The notes beneath the pieces are model-generated. The model was not told the DNA's origin, made no database searches, and saw only the letters and a program-made list of their open reading frames with translations. A stretch of 64,000 nt of DNA. Source: Culex pipiens pallens. Its lineage: Eukaryota > Arthropoda > Insecta > Diptera > Culicidae. Position 1 is the stretch's first letter; the number at the start of each line of letters is the position of its first letter. This document shows, piece after piece, positions 12,240-24,640 of the stretch. The DNA is taken from contig NC_068938.1 in assembly GCF_016801865.2 (NCBI RefSeq), forward strand, positions 194,639,788-194,703,787, read 5' to 3'. Made by a program: the position numbers and the translations under genes.

Positions 12240-13060
12240 GGTAAAGGCTAGGGTGACAATAAAAAAATCGACATTAGGGATACCCTCCTATTAGATTGCT
12301 CAAAAATAAGTATCTGTGCCAATTTTTAGCCAAATCGGTTCAGGTTAAGAGGTCGCTTTTTATCGTTGAAGTTTATATGGGGAAAATCCCAAAAATGTAT
12401 GCAGAAAAACATCGTTTCAGTATTTTTCTGGTGGGTGGCGCGGGTCTCGCCCAAAATTATTCAAGTGCAAAATTCTTGTAGGAAATTGAATTTCCTACCA
12501 CTTTGTCGAAGGGTGCAAAACAATCCGAGTTGATCCTGATTTTTGGTGATTTTTTTTAGTAAAACAGTATTTTCTTATTTACTTCCTATCCTTCCTAGGG
12601 TATCCCTATATACTTTCAAGAACATAAGACGATTTCTTTGCATCGCATTCACAGTAAAAAATAATTTAAATTTGGAAAATGTAATTTTGGAAGGTTTGAT
12701 ATTACCTCTTTAATGATGTAATTTTACCTCAATTTAGACTGAAAAAGTGACATTACACCAGAAAAGTGGTAAAATTACACATTTCCAGAGGTAAAATTAC
12801 ACCTTTTTTCTAACATAAAAGATGTACCCCTTCCCAGATATAATATTACCATGATTTTTTTTTCTGTGTTGCTAATAGCTCTTCAGGGTCAACTCGGATC
12901 TTCTTGCAAGTTGTTGGAAATTAAATTTCCTAGAAAAATCTCACACATGGGAAATTTTTGGTGAGACCAGCACCACCTGCTGCCAAAATCCTGAAGCGAT
13001 GTTTTTCGTCATACATTTTCACATTCCGGCCAAGTTGGTTTCCCATATTGATGGGCATCA
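12240..13060. repeat. Imperfect palindromic repeat hosting a nested MITE
   Basis: A left part around 12480-12535 (GGAAATTGAATTTCCTACCA, then CCGAGTTGATCCTGA) is mirrored by 12888-12935 (GGTCAACTCGGATC, then GGAAATTAAATTTCCTAG). The MITE at 12648-12868 sits between the arms, which implies a nested insertion. Related single arms occur near 7430-7510 and 26590-26650. Confidence 0.55.
12648..12868. mobile_element. ACACAGTAAAAAAT MITE, copy 1
   Basis: The left end CACAGTAAAAAATAATTTAA is mirrored by TTTTTTTTCTGTGT at the right. Inside are GTAATTTTACCTCAATTTAG, GTGACATTACACCAGAAAAG and AAAAGATGTACCCCTTCCCA. Relatives lie at 13084-13245 (left half only), 15280-15540 (inverted, diverged) and 15546-15723. 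Confidence 0.75.
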
Positions 13061-13083
13061 TATTTCAGAGTGTAATATTGCAT

Positions 13084-13245
13084 ACACAGTAAAAAATTGT
13101 GTAAATTTGGAAGGTGTATTTTAGAAGGCTAAAGGCGTCCTTTATGATGTAATTTTACCTCAATATAGACTGAAAATGTGACATTACACCAGAAAAGTGT
13201 TAAAATTACACATTTACACATTAAAATTAGCACATTTTTAATACC
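13084..13245 (+). mobile_element. ACACAGTAAAAAAT MITE, partial copy
   Basis: Starts TACACAGTAAAAAATTGTG and follows copy 1 through the GACATTACACCAGAAAAGTG segment, then breaks off without the right terminus. Confidence 0.65.
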
Positions 13246-13365
13246 AGCATAACTGTTATCAACAAAATTAGGGGAACAGCATCTAATTCCAGCGTGCCTC
13301 TAATGTTGCCATATCAGCACTTTGACATTCAATTTAAGCTCATTAAAAGCGTTTTCAACTGAAAT

Positions 13366-14848
13366 ATATTGCTATGATGCAGTGATGCTTAAGTAATTTT
13401 GTGAAAATCATCGAAACTTCAAATAAGTTTTTGGCTCTAGTATCGCGTGAAACTTTCCGGAAGGCCGGAGGACTGGATTGAACCTGCTTGTTGGCCGTTG
13501 CCGACGAAGAGGCCAGCATCTCACCGGCATCAACCGAAGCTGAATTTGGTGAGATCGTTTCATTTTGTTTGTGTAGCAAGTGTGTGACTGTGTGAGTGAG
13601 ATTGGGATGAACGGGAGAAGTTTCGGCAGTGTTTGAAATTTGTGGATCATGTGGATTGTAAACGTTCCACAGAAGTGTTGCCATATGGCGCAGATGCAAC
13701 TCTGCTGCAGACTTTGTAGAATTGAATAGAAATATGTGTTTTGAAGAATGCATAAGGTTGTAGTTATTTAAATTTGAACGCGCGCGGTTCTTTTTTTGTG
13801 ATCGATCGTTTTTAATTAGTCGTATTGCGTATCATGACTCTCGATTTTTTTCCTCCGAAATCAAAAATATATAAAAAATATGTGGAAGAACGGGAAAAAA
13901 TAAAACAACACTCAAATAAATTAAATGTTGAGCCCATCTTTCCGCAGCCGACTGCCTAAGATTAACCATTTCAAATAAATTAAAACTTATAAAATTAATA
14001 AACGAAAGTGGTCTTAACAGCAGTATGTACATGTTCGTGAAATCTACGTCGGTCGTTTGTTCGATATAACCATTCGTTTCTCGCGAAAATACCTTTTAGC
14101 ATTATAGCTCGTAAATCACGGTGACAAATATTGTATCAACGCGATTGTTCAAGTCCTTCAGATAACTCATAACTCATCAGTAATTAATTGGTCGCTCATC
14201 TTATAATAATTTAAAAGTATAAATAGTCTCAGGTCAACTCTACGTAAATATGTTACGCTGAGTATAATATTTCACCTTTTAATTACACATAATTTTGATT
14301 CTATCTTTCCACAGCCGGCTGTCTAAGATTGAATCATTTATTCTAAACTCAACAGCAAATAAACGGGAATAGTCTCATCCGCAGCATCCGATTGTTTGCC
14401 TTGAGAATAATACACCACCCTATTAAACGAAATTTATTGATTATTGGGTCACATCATCATCTTCTATGATGAATCCTGGCCATTACCCTTTCCCACTAAC
14501 AAAATCCCAAGTAGAAGTAGTTTTCCGGCACACGCGGGGGTGTGGATATCGTATAGAACCCACCCTTGGTAGCAGCCTGTGCTAACTAACATTCCCGTCC
14601 CAATCCCCCCGAGATCTACAAACTGACATGGCGGGCGCCGTTGGTGGCCAATGACTGTTACCTATTTGTTCCAGATCTAGTTTTGATGATCTTGATGTTT
14701 TATCTTTTCAGCGCATTCATACATGCTGTTGATAAGGGAAACACCATTAGATCGTTGAAGCGTATGATCGTTGAATTGATAGGATATTACGGTCCTGTTC
14801 AGCAACGGAGAAGGACAACCATGGGTGGTCTCTCATGCTCATGCTCAT
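13366..14848 (+). mobile_element. Retroposon-like insertion with a 28 bp direct flank repeat
   Basis: The 28 bases at 13338-13365 recur exactly at 14849-14876 (core AAAAGCGTTTTCAACTGAAA). The 1,483 bp between them ends in a short tandem tail of GCTCAT units. A long target duplication and a simple-repeat tail fit target-primed (LINE/SINE-type) insertion. Inside, two related segments start near 13935 and 14300 (CTTTCC(G/A)CAGCCG(A/G)CTG). A segment with CATCATCATCTTC near 14450 recurs at 19335-19365. No reverse transcriptase is recognised, so it is non-autonomous or strongly truncated. Orientation is taken from the tail. Confidence 0.65.
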
Positions 14849-14876
14849 GCTCATTAAAAGCGTTTTCAACTGAAAT

Positions 14877-15279
14877 CGAATTATAAACAGCCCAATAAGA
14901 AGTGAGCAAGCAAGTTTCTATTAAAAGTAAAATAAGTTATTTAAATAGTGAAAATCAGCTAATTGGACGGAGTAAGGAGCGAGTGCTTAACCTGCCAAGC
15001 ATACGAAAATTTCCCCTAACACATTTTTTTACTGTGGGTATAAAACATTTTTGATATTTTTACTTCTTTTTGTCTTTTTTTTTTGAAAATTAGGCTTAGC
15101 ATTTGAAATTGTGTTTTTTATTTTATTTTTGTCAACCTCGACCGCTCTGAAGGGACAAACAATTTGAATAAAATTAGTACCAGCTTAAATGTTAATAAAT
15201 GACAAGTATACTGTTTAAGTAGTAGTACAAGTATAAGTGTTTACAAGGTAAACAATCATGGAAATATTACATCTGGGAT
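14877..15279. other. No gene seen
   Basis: AT-rich spacer. The open frames here lack protein-like composition. Confidence 0.35.
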
Positions 15280-15540
15280 AGAGTACATGTTTAATACAGA
15301 AAAAAAGGAAATAACACATTACATGCGGTAAAAATAGGCAAAAAATACATCTGGGAATTTGGAACATCTTTTCTGAACTATTGTAGATAAAAGATGTGTC
15401 CATTCCCAAAATATTACACATTTTTGTTTATTTTTAATTGTAATTTCGACTACTGTAATATTACATCATAAAAGAGATAATATTAAACCTTCCAATTTTA
15501 CACCTTCCAAGTTAACAATTTTTTTTACTGAGTAGAAATA
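15280..15540 (-). mobile_element. ACACAGTAAAAAAT MITE, inverted diverged copy
   Basis: Read on the minus strand it contains the family's GGAAGG and GATGTAATATTAC segments and ends with a run resembling CAGTAAAAAAAATTG at 15535-15520. It lies a few bases from the forward copy at 15546-15723, making a head-to-head pair. Confidence 0.55.
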
Positions 15541-15545
15541 AACCT

Positions 15546-15723
15546 ACACAGTAAAAAATAATGTAAATTTGGAAGGTTTATTATTACCTCTTTTATGATG
15601 TTATTTTACCTCAATTTAGACTGAAAAAGTGACATTACACCAGAAAAGTGTACACCTTTTTTCTGACATAAAAGATGTACCCCTTCCCAGATGTAATATT
15701 ACCATGGTTTTTCTAACTGTGTA
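15546..15723. mobile_element. ACACAGTAAAAAAT MITE, copy with both ends
   Basis: Begins TACACAGTAAAAAATAATG and ends TTTTTCTAACTGTGTA, so TACACAGT and ACTGTGTA form the outer inverted repeat. The interior follows the copy at 12648 with a short deletion. A terminal TA may be the target duplication, which would suggest a Tc1/mariner-type MITE; this is inference. Confidence 0.7.
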
Positions 15724-15824
15724 GAGACAGAGATTTTAGCGGATTGCAGACTGGATTACGCCATGTAATGTAATGATTTTCAAGAAAGCTAAGGCTCTAA
15801 AAAATGCAGGTCTCCTAAATAAAT

Positions 15825-15976
15825 TCTTGAGTTTTATTTGAAATGGTCCTATAAACAAAATTTAAAAATTTGCTTTTTGGGTGTTTTTGAAACCGTCTTG
15901 AGTCAGGGGGTATTCAAAAACACCCAAAAAGAATAAATTTAAATATTTGTTTATAGGACTTAAAAAAAAAGTCTAG
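15825..15976. mobile_element. Foldback MITE family A, copy 2
   Basis: The left arm TTTGAAATGGTCCTATAAAC and GCTTTTTGGGTGTTTTTGAA mirror the right arm with CAAAAACACCCAAAAAG and TTTATAGGAC. The centre CTTGAGTCAGG matches copies at 9895 and 19756. It is diverged at both tips. Confidence 0.75.
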
Positions 15977-16256
15977 AAATTTTCACCTTGCTAGAACATG
16001 CTAAATGTTATTGGTCTTTTTTTATATTGATTTTAACTGGGGTCTGAAACTAAGAAGGCTAATTTAAAAAAATACGATTATTTGCCTTTAAAACGTTAAC
16101 AAAGACACGAAATGGATGGCACTGAAGTACAATTCTTGTTGGCTAACTGGGCTGATCGAAAAATGACGAGGAGTATTATATTTTCTAAACAAAAATATGA
16201 AAATGAAAGTAACTAAAAAATATTTCCAGAGCATACGTTTAAGATATTTATTTGTG
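15977..16256. other. No gene seen
   Basis: AT-rich sequence with nothing recognised. Confidence 0.3.
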
Positions 16257-16282
16257 CATCCACTGACCCCTCTCTAAGATAA

Positions 16283-16853
16283 CCGGCTCCGTGGCTTAAT
16301 GGTTACGGCTTCTGTCTCACAAGCAGAAGGTTCTGGGATCAAATCCCGGTCGGTACCTTTGAAATTTGGAATCATGAATTTGAACTTTGAATATGAACAA
16401 AAACGAAAATGAATCAGGTGGGATTCGAACTCACACCTCTGGATTGGTGGTCTGGGACGCTAAGCAGTCGGCCATCAGAAGGTTTACACTCTAGTTGTGA
16501 ATTGATCCGTAGTGTTGAAACATGTTATCTTCTCATATTAAATACGCGCTGATCCCTGATTTGCCTGACGGGATCTGAAGTCTAAACATAGATCGAGTTT
16601 CCTTCAGATGCTTGCTTCTATGTTTAGGCGGGGCCAAACAATGCCCAGCGACCTCGGAGTTGGACCGCAAGGAGCTCTGTCATTCTGAAACGGGTCGTTG
16701 GAAACAGCGCAAGGGCTATCACCACCTAATACCCGGGATTGAGATAAGCTGTATCAGCATTCGGCATATACAAAGTCTGATACAAACTTTACTTTCCCAT
16801 AATTTCGATACCGGTTTGCGGGTATTGGATTGGACCACACACACACACACATA
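16283..16853 (+). mobile_element. tRNA-derived SINE with 26 bp target duplication
   Basis: The 26 bases at 16257-16282 recur exactly at 16854-16879 and bracket a 571 bp element. Its head is tRNA-Val-like: A box TGGCTTAATGGTTA, a CTCACAA anticodon loop, and B box GGGATCAAATCCCGG. A second tRNA-like module lies in reverse orientation at about 16411-16485 (minus-strand GAGTTCGAATCCCACC). The 3' half from about 16540 (GGCGGGGCCAAACAATGCCC, GGACCGCAAGGAGCTCTGTC) recurs at 31665-31975, and both copies end in (CA)n. A working tRNA is excluded by acceptor mismatches and the target duplication. Confidence 0.85.
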
Positions 16854-16879
16854 CATCCACTGACCCCTCTCTAAGATAA

Positions 16880-17394
16880 TTTTTGATAATTTTGCTTTGT
16901 TTTTACTGTTGCAAATATTTTTCGGAGTTATTTTCTCACCTTATTCAAAATTTTATTTATTTGATTTTGTTTTTTTTATATATCAATTTCAATTTTCATT
17001 TTTTCATTCATGGGAGATGTGCTCTGGTAATAAAATGAGGCGGTTTTAGCCTTTCCCAGTTTTTAGGCGGCAAAACCAAAAAAGTATTGGTGAGGACTAC
17101 AGATCGCTGTCAAATTTACTCGCTGGATTGATGAGAAATTGTTTCATATTCTGACAGAAAAGCAATTTTTCAATGTAGCAATACCAGGATGACAATTTAT
17201 GCAACGTTTTTTTTTCCTGTGAGTAGGCGTTTTGAACAAATTTACAAAAGTGATCAAACGATTTCACATATTTGGTCGTTTGGGTTGGAATTTTTACTTG
17301 TTTAATGTGACTTTGCCAATGTTTTAAAAAATGTCATTTTTTAATGGTTAATTTTGGCTGCGTTTTTTTTTCACTAATATTTCCTGTATTTTAA
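16880..17394. other. No gene seen
   Basis: AT-rich intronic DNA with nothing recognised. Confidence 0.3.
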
Positions 17395-17720
17395 GTAAAA
17401 AGAAGTATGGAGTATTTTTTGTTGTGTCCCAGACTATGCCTTTACCCATTTTTTTTAACAATTTAAATGATAATGGTGTTTTTCTATAGCAGAAAAGATT
17501 AAAAACAAGCTAAAAATTGTAAGATGACTGTAAAAACATGTAAAAATTAGATAGGCAAAATGTAATGATAGGAGGTGGTAGAATAGGCCAATTAGTACCA
17601 AAAATAAACATAAACTGATAAATGCAAATTAAAATACTAAAAATGAAACAAAAAAAACATAAAACAAGAGAACTAAACTTTTTCGTAGAACAAAGGTTGC
17701 TCAAAATGACTGACACGGGG
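17395..17720 (-). repeat. Dispersed repeat E, uninterrupted copy
   Basis: On the minus strand this repeats 20025-20291 plus 21630-21690: TCATTTTGAGCAAC, CTACGAAAAA, GGCCTATTCTACCACCTCC, TTTTGCCTATCTA and finally GGCATAGTCTGGGAC. It contains a single copy of the 17 bp sequence (one mismatch, at 17460-17476) that is duplicated around the retroposon at 20292-21629, so it is an empty-site relative. A short third piece occurs near 29990-30030. Confidence 0.8.
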
Positions 17721-18520
17721 AAAATACAAATTTTCGAAAAATAAAATAATAAAAAATTATGTTTTTTTAATTTTTAACAGGCTTGAAAAAACAAGAAAGA
17801 TGAAATTTTCGTAAAAAGAATGGCAAGTAAATTTTTTTAACAGGGAAATACAAAAAAAAACCTAACTTAATAAGTTAGAAAATTACAAAATCAATCCCAA
17901 CATTTGAAAAGGGACAAAACCCCAACTTTTTTTTTCATCAAGTTTCAGACATCAATCCAGTCACCCCTCGACGACCCAGGTCCGGTCCCGGGGTGGATGA
18001 GGAGGGGCGGGAGGACACACCACCGTGTCTCACGCACACACCAAAGTAGAGGGCCAGGTCAGAACAAGAACGCAATCGCGTATTACGAATCGAAAACGCA
18101 ATGAATGGAACAGCCGCGACTGACGAGACAGAATATATCAGTGTGTTTGTGAATCAAACATTACGTTTTTTTTATCTCAGTGTGTGTGTGCGTGTGCACA
18201 TTTCGATACAAACAACACAAATTTCTCTCCGTGCCCCTTTCAGTGTTTGCGTGTGTCGTCGTTCAGTTTCATATCGTGTCAATAATGATGGAGTTGCTTT
18301 TGTTGTGTTTTTCTTCTCTCTTTGGTCCTTCCTCCTTTTCCTGTTTTTCTTGTGTGTCATCTTTTTCTGGCCCCAGGTTCTTTGCTCGCGCTCTCTCTCT
18401 CTCCGCGGACGACATCTTAAAAAAGGTTATTAATTTTTCCCCCCAGATTCCACGGAGGAGCGCTCCACCGGAAGGGTGTTATGGCCAATTTAGTTTGTGA
18501 ATGTTTCGCCTAAAGGTGAA
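17721..18520. other. GC-richer intronic stretch, no gene assigned
   Basis: 18000-18110 and 18180-18480 are less AT-rich than their surroundings, with (GT)n near 18178-18200 and pyrimidine-rich blocks. The open frames look compositional, not protein-like. This could be regulatory DNA close to the candidate promoter at about 19.1 kb, but no specific element can be supported. Confidence 0.3.
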
Positions 18521-18734
18521 TGGAATTTTTCAGAGTGGATTTTGACAGATCTTAGGCCAATGTTTACAATTTTATAACATTTTCAAAACACTTCTTTTGC
18601 TAATGATTTTTGTTTTTAAATTTAGAACTAACATTTTCTGGCAAATCATGGTTCTCCAAAAGTTCAGACAGTAGTTTTTCTTCAATAATTATCGCAGGAA
18701 AAAAAGGGTAGTAAAAAAGTGGGACGCCTCTTAC

Positions 18735-19140
18735 CAACACTGTCGTAATTTTCCACGGTGCATTGCTCGCAGGTCACAATGAAAGGCTGGACGTTCTGCT
18801 GCTCTGTCTAGCTGTTCTCCACCCACACTGCAAACAATAGCAACACTGACGATGTTGTTCTGAACGATTCTTCAATTAGATCCTGAGATACACTTTTCCC
18901 CACACCAAAAAAAAAACTAAATAACTTCACTCCTTCTTTTTGGGGTTCCAGCGCACGCACACACACTCCTTAATTTCTGCTGACTTTCAGAGCAAAAACA
19001 AAAACACCGTCACACAGAAATTATTTATGCTGGCCGTCTCGACGCGAACTCAGCTCAGCTCAGCTCTTCTCTTCTCAGACTGCTGCGCTGACTTTTGGCT
19101 CCTCTTTTTTATTCCTGTGCTGTTGCGCAAAAGAGAGACA
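18735..19140 (-). promoter_or_regulatory. Candidate noncoding first exon / promoter (Asx?)
   Basis: On the minus strand a GC-richer stretch with AGCTGAGCTGAGCTGAG near 19066-19049 and a TATA-like CATAAATAATT near 19031-19021 leads to a good donor, GTGTTG|GTAAGAGG, with the exon end at 18735. Within it TTGCTATTGTTTGCAG could be an extra acceptor. The orientation matches Asx, whose first coding exon needs an upstream donor. No long reading frame crosses it, as expected for 5' UTR. It could instead belong to an unrelated noncoding transcript. Confidence 0.35.
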
Positions 19141-19755
19141 ACGAGTTTGTTAGAAAAGGGTGGTCGATTGCGCGATGACACACGGGGAGTAACATTGGAC
19201 GAGGGCGTAGAAAAGTTAGATTTAAATTTTTGAACATGTTTTTGAATAAATTTTCAAGCGATTGAAAAAAATTGTTTTAACTTTAAAAGCTATCTTGAAA
19301 TATCTTTAAAACATAATAATAATTTATTTCTGGGTCGCATCATCATCTTCGATGATAATTCCTGACCATATACCCCATTCTCCAAAAAATCTTTTAGGTT
19401 CACAACGTAAAAAAAGCTGCCCTAACCTAACCTAACCTGTTCGCATCTAATCAAGTTTGACAATCTGTTTTTTTTTCTTTTCAGCGCATTATAATAATAA
19501 TATTCATTTTTTGGTATTGCAAATCGCGTCAGTAGTTGCCAAGATATCGTATATTGAAAAAATGAAGGCCAATAGGGTAGTACGCAGAAAGTTTTTTTTC
19601 CTAGTTTTCATTCTTTGAAAAGCCATATCTCAGCAACTAAATGTCTGCTGAAGTAACAAAAAAATATATAGAACTTTTCAAGCTACTTGAGTTTATTTAT
19701 TTCTGAGACAGACGACGATTACCATTTTTTTTTAAATATGAAATAAGAGAGAAAA
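19141..19755. repeat. Repeat fragments, no gene
   Basis: 19315-19400 repeats part of the retroposon-like element (GGGTC(A/G)CATCATCATCTTC as at 14445-14465), and a CAGCGCATT segment near 19481 matches 14710. The remainder is AT-rich and unrecognised. Confidence 0.45.
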
Positions 19756-19924
19756 TCTGGAGTTTTTTGATTTTTTTTTTTTTTTTTGAAAAGGTCCAAT
19801 AAACCAAATTTTCAGTTTTTGCTTTTTGGGTGTTTTTTAATACCCCTGACTCAAGGTGGTCACCCAAAAAGAAAAAAAAGGGAAATTTGGTTTATTGGAC
19901 CTTTTCAAAAATAAAAATTCCAGA
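19756..19924. mobile_element. Foldback MITE family A, copy 3
   Basis: TCTGGAG with a T run, then AAAGGTCCAATAAACCAAAT and GCTTTTTGGGTGTTTT, mirrored as GGTTTATTGGACCTTTTCA and CCAGA. The centre CTGACTCAAGGTGG matches the other copies. Confidence 0.8.
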
Positions 19925-20024
19925 AATATTCTGTAATTCTATAATTTGGGAAAAAATATGAACAAGGAGAAACAATAATAACTTAACCCTCAACTGCTCA
20001 ATTTTTTTTCGAAAATTTTTATTT

Positions 20025-20291
20025 TTCCCGTTTTCAGGATGTCATTTTGAGCAACTTTTGGTCTACGAAAAACTTTACTTCTCTTGTTTTTCTTGTTTCA
20101 TTTTTTGTATTTTAATGTGCATTTATCTTGTTTAGTTTATGTTTGTTTTTGGTAGTTTTTGGCCTATTATACCACCTCCTATCGTTATATTTTGCCTATC
20201 TATTTTTTTTCTTCTTTTTACAGTCACTTTTTTAATTTTTTGCTTGTTTTCACATTTTCTGCTATAAAATGGCACCATTATAATTTAAATT
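20025..20291 (+). repeat. Dispersed repeat E, left half of the interrupted copy
   Basis: Matches 17476-17720 in reverse orientation. It ends in the 17 bp CCATTATAATTTAAATT at 20275-20291, the left target-site copy of the retroposon that follows. The other side of repeat E resumes at 21630. Confidence 0.8.
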
Positions 20292-21629
20292 CGCAATTCG
20301 CAATTCGCAATTTTCAGTGTAAGAACGGGCCTTGACCGATCTTATGCACCAGGTTCCCGACGAACACGCACTGCCCTTACACCTACATCTCACCCTTGCT
20401 CTGAGTCAGTACGAGCAACACGCTAGAACACGCTTTGAGTGTTCGTGCCAGGCATGCACACCTTCTTTTCCGGTTACGCATTTTAACTCGGCCGGGGGTG
20501 GTACATTACGTAGGGTTTGATGTAAGTATAAGCGCCTAACCATTTATAGTGTGCCTATCAACTTTCATAAAGCAAAAACTGTTATATTTTTAGTTTGAAT
20601 TCAAAAACTAATTGTTAGTTACTGTGTATTGTTTTCTCCTGAAATCTTCCCTATTGTTGAGTCGTGTTTATCTGTTGCTATTTCTTTTGTCGCGGTGTTT
20701 TGTTACAATATTTTGGTCCTAAGCATTTTATAAAAGTTTTTCAAAAGTACAATAGTAATATTTGCGTTAATCCTTTAATCATTTCATAAATTGAGTCAGG
20801 GCTCGAACCTCACTTGCTTAAGAAAAAGGTGAAGTTTCAAAACAATGGACAGTGAAAGAAATATACTATGTAAAGAATCAATAGTAAAAGAAAGATAGTA
20901 ATTTATGAAGAAGATAAAGAAATTAACAATAGTTAATAAATAGAGGTAACAAACATGCTTAGATTGTATTGAGGGCAATTTACAGGGAAGATGAAAAATA
21001 ATTGAAATAGATAAATAAAAAAAAGGCACATGATAAACAAAATTGACATCGCTGCCAAATTAAGGGAAAGCAGACAGTTTGTTGCAGCAGCATCAACTAG
21101 TAAAATAGAGTGAAAAAGCGTTGAGAAATAAGAGAATCAAATAAGTAAAATCGAAATCAAATGAAGGATAGTAAACAAAAGCCGTTTAAGAAAATTAGTG
21201 AAACAAAATAAACAGATGATAGATGGTAGCTGGAAATGGAAAGGAGGGAGGAAACCCCGTTCTGCAACGTTCAGGTACATCCACAGCAGTTGACTCAACA
21301 TACTGCGAATCAAAACAATACCGTCTACAATCACAAATTACTTCCCTTTCCCACATTGTCGCGCCCCTTTCTTTTAGCCGTCTCGACTCTGACCCTCGCT
21401 GGTCAAAGGTTTACGATCCGTTTCCACAGGCCACCAGCTAGGTCATCATGAAAACCAAGCCAACGTGGAGGTAAGAAAATAGGACACTTGCAAGGAACCA
21501 GAGCTATACTGTCCTGATCAAGAAAGATCTAACAGGACTACGGACGTAGTCAGTGACGCTCCTTCCAGGATGTTCCTCGCCTGAGCGTCAACTGAAGAGA
21601 TATCATCAGAATCATTCGCACTTGGCCTG
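20292..21629 (-). mobile_element. 1.34 kb non-coding retroposon, copy 1
   Basis: Flanked by an exact 17 bp duplication, CCATTATAATTTAAATT, at 20275-20291 and 21630-21646. Read on the minus strand it starts CAGGCCAAG and ends with a tandem heptamer tail (AATTGCG)n, three units. Tail and target duplication fit LINE-type mobilisation. The only recurring open frame, 20332-20520, is repeated at 37643-37831 and has no known domain, so the element is treated as non-autonomous. Copy 2 lies at 36552-37868 in the opposite orientation. The family name is not recognised. Confidence 0.8.
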
Positions 21630-21739
21630 CCATTATAATTTAAATTGTTCAAAAATTCGTAGAGGCATAGTCTGGGACATTATGAAAAATAATGCAAACT
21701 TCTGTTTAATAAAAATGTACGGTTTTTAAAATAAAACAC

Positions 21740-24470
21740 AGCCAAAGTTTGCATCATTAGTTTGTCCATATAATATTCCATACAAATTTGGCAGCTGTCC
21801 ATACAAAAATGATGCATGAAAATTCAAAAATCTGTATCTTTTGATGGTATTTTTCGATCGATTTGGTGTTTTCGGCAAAATTTAAGATATCAGTAAGGAC
21901 TACCCTAAAAAAAATATACGCGGTAAAAAAATTGTGATTTTTTATTTAACTTTTTGTCACTAAAACTTGATTTGCAAAAAAACACTAGTTTTAATTATTT
22001 ATTGATATGTTTTAGGGCACATTAAAAAATCAACTTTTCTGAAATTTCCAGGTTGTGCAAAAAATCGTTGCCCAAGTTATGATTTTTTTAATCGATACTG
22101 ACTTAAAAAAATCGAATTATTGGTCGCAAAAAATTTCAACTCCATTTTGTGATGTAAAATCAAATTTGCAATTGAGCAATTCCAGACCAAAACATGAATT
22201 TTTTAGGTACTTTTTTCTTGACCCTCTCCGATTTCAATGAAACTTTGTAGATATGTTATCCTAGGCATATATAAGCCATTTTTGTTTATATGGAGCCAGT
22301 TACACTCGATAATGACATTTGAGAAGGGCGTAAGTGTTTTAAATATTTTTGTATTTCGTAATTTAAATATTTCTGTATCTCGAAGCCGTTGCATCGTATC
22401 AAAATTTGGTCAAAGACAAACTTGTAGGAAATTTGACGGGCTTTCCGAAAAAAATACACTGAAAGAAAAATACACGCCACTTTTATGAGATTTTTAGATT
22501 TTTAAGTTTAAAAGTCAAATTTGAAGGTGAGCCCACGATTTTTTTTCGTTCAAAATTTTTGTGAAAATAGCCTAAGATGTTACAAAAAGACTCACAAAAA
22601 ATGCAGGATGGAGCAACTCACCTAAAAAATTACAAAAATCATTTACTGAAACTGTTTTTTTGAAAAGTGCTCTAAACGTCAAAATTTTCATAAACCGAAC
22701 TCGAGAGTCGATTCTCCAGACAATTTTACATAAAAGTCTCCATATTGACCATGTTCCTAAGTCCAATCCTTGTGAAGTTACAGCGGTTTTAAAAATAAAA
22801 ATGTTGAAAAAATAGGTTTTTTGATGTTTTTTGGCAATTTCTATATGACAGACTTGATTTTTCAGTCTCGAAAATATTTTTACCGGAAAGCTCGTCCAAT
22901 TTCCCATAAGTTTGTCTTCGACCACATTTCAATTGGATGTATAAGCTTACAGATATAAGCTAATTAACTATCCAGGTTACTATACTACGCTGAAAAAATA
23001 TTATGTTTTCAGTTATGAGCAATGTGATTAGCTTATACCTGTAAGCTCATACGTCCATTTGAAATGACAAACTTATGGGAAATTGGACGAGCTTTCCGGT
23101 AAAAATACTTTCGAGACTGAAAAATCAAGTCTGTCATATAGAAATTGCCAAAAACCATCAAAAAACCTATTTTTTCAACATTTTTATTTTTAAAACCGCT
23201 GTAACTTTACAAGGATTGGACTTAGGATCATGGTCAATATGGAGACTTTTATGTAAAATTGTCTGGAAAATCGACTCTCGAGTTCGGTTTTTGAAAATTT
23301 TGAGGTTTAGAGCACTTTAAAAAAAAACAGTTTCAGTAAATGATTTTTGTATTTTTTTAGGTGAGTTGCTCCATCCTGCATTTTTCGTGAGTCTTTTTGT
23401 AACATCTTAGGCTATTTTCACAAAAATTTTGAACGAAGAAAAAATCGTGGGCTCACCTCCAAATTTGATATTTTTTTCGGAAAGCCCGTCAAATTTCCTA
23501 CAAGTTTGTCTTTGACCAAATTTTGATACGATGCAACGGCTTCGAGATACAGAAATATTTAAATTACGAAATACAACAATATTTAAAACACTTACGCCCT
23601 TCTCAAATGTCATTATCGAGTGTAACTGGCTCCATATACACAAAAATGGCTTATATATGCCTAGGATAACATGTCTACAAAGTTTCATTGAAATCGGAGA
23701 TGGTCGGGTACAATCGATTCCCTATTTGACATGGAATTGCTCAATTAACAAGTACTTTAGTGAAATTTTGATAAAGTGCACCGTTTTCAAGTTAAAGCCA
23801 TTTATAGGTAACTTTTTTGAAAATAGTCGAAGTTTTTAATTTTTCAAATTCTCTATATTTTGCTTTTTTGAACTTTGTTGATACGACCCTTAGTTGCTGA
23901 GATATTGCCATGCAAGTGATCAAAAACAGGAAAATTGATGTTTTCTAAGTCTCACCCAAACAACCCACAATTTTCTAATGTCGATATCTCAGCATCTTAT
24001 GGTCCGATTTACAATGTTAAAATATGAAACATTCGTGAAATTTTCCGATCTTTTAGAACACAAATTTTTTTTTTATTTAAGAAAATTAAATCATTAAATG
24101 TTTGGCCCTTTTAAAATGTAAGTCTAAATAAAAAAAAATAAAATATTTTTTCGAAATATCTCAGTAACTAAAAGTCGTATCAACAAAGTTCAAAAAAGCA
24201 AAATATAGAGAACTTTCTCAACTTTTCAAAAATATTTTTTTCAAAAGTGGGCAAACATGTGCACTAATTAAAGAAAAATAAAAAATTCGACTATTTTCAA
24301 AAAAGTCACCTAAAAATGGATTTAACTTGAAAACGGTGCACTTTATCAAAATTTCACTGAAGTACTTTTTAATTGAAAATTTTAATTTACATCGGAAAAT
24401 GAAGTTGAAATTTTTTTGCCAAATTTGTATGAAAAATTATATGGACAAACTAATGATGCAAAATGCCATC
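21740..24470. repeat. 2.7 kb palindromic (foldback) element
   Basis: Two arms of about 1.2-1.4 kb mirror each other around a centre at 22975-23035. The outermost match is GCATCATTAGTTTGTCCATA at about 21751-21770, whose complement is at 24445-24464. Inner parts (about 22160-22960 with 23035-23750) are near-identical, giving twin small open frames that are not genes. The right arm has extra sequence (23750-24330). No transposase is seen. Target duplication was not resolved. Confidence 0.8.
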
Positions 24471-24640
24471 CTTGGGCATACCGAAAGCATCAGCCGGAAA
24501 AATAAAATTAAAAAAAAGACCGAGAGAATTGCTCAGTCATTTAAAGAATATTACATTTTCAATTTAGCCCCCGTTACAATGTTACTCCCGCGCCCAAGAT
24601 TATTATCCAATCTTTAGCTGTTTCACTCACACAATCTCAC
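24471..24640. other. Spacer before the candidate exon
   Basis: AT-rich at first and then rising in GC near 24580. No feature beyond the donor of the next entry. Confidence 0.3.
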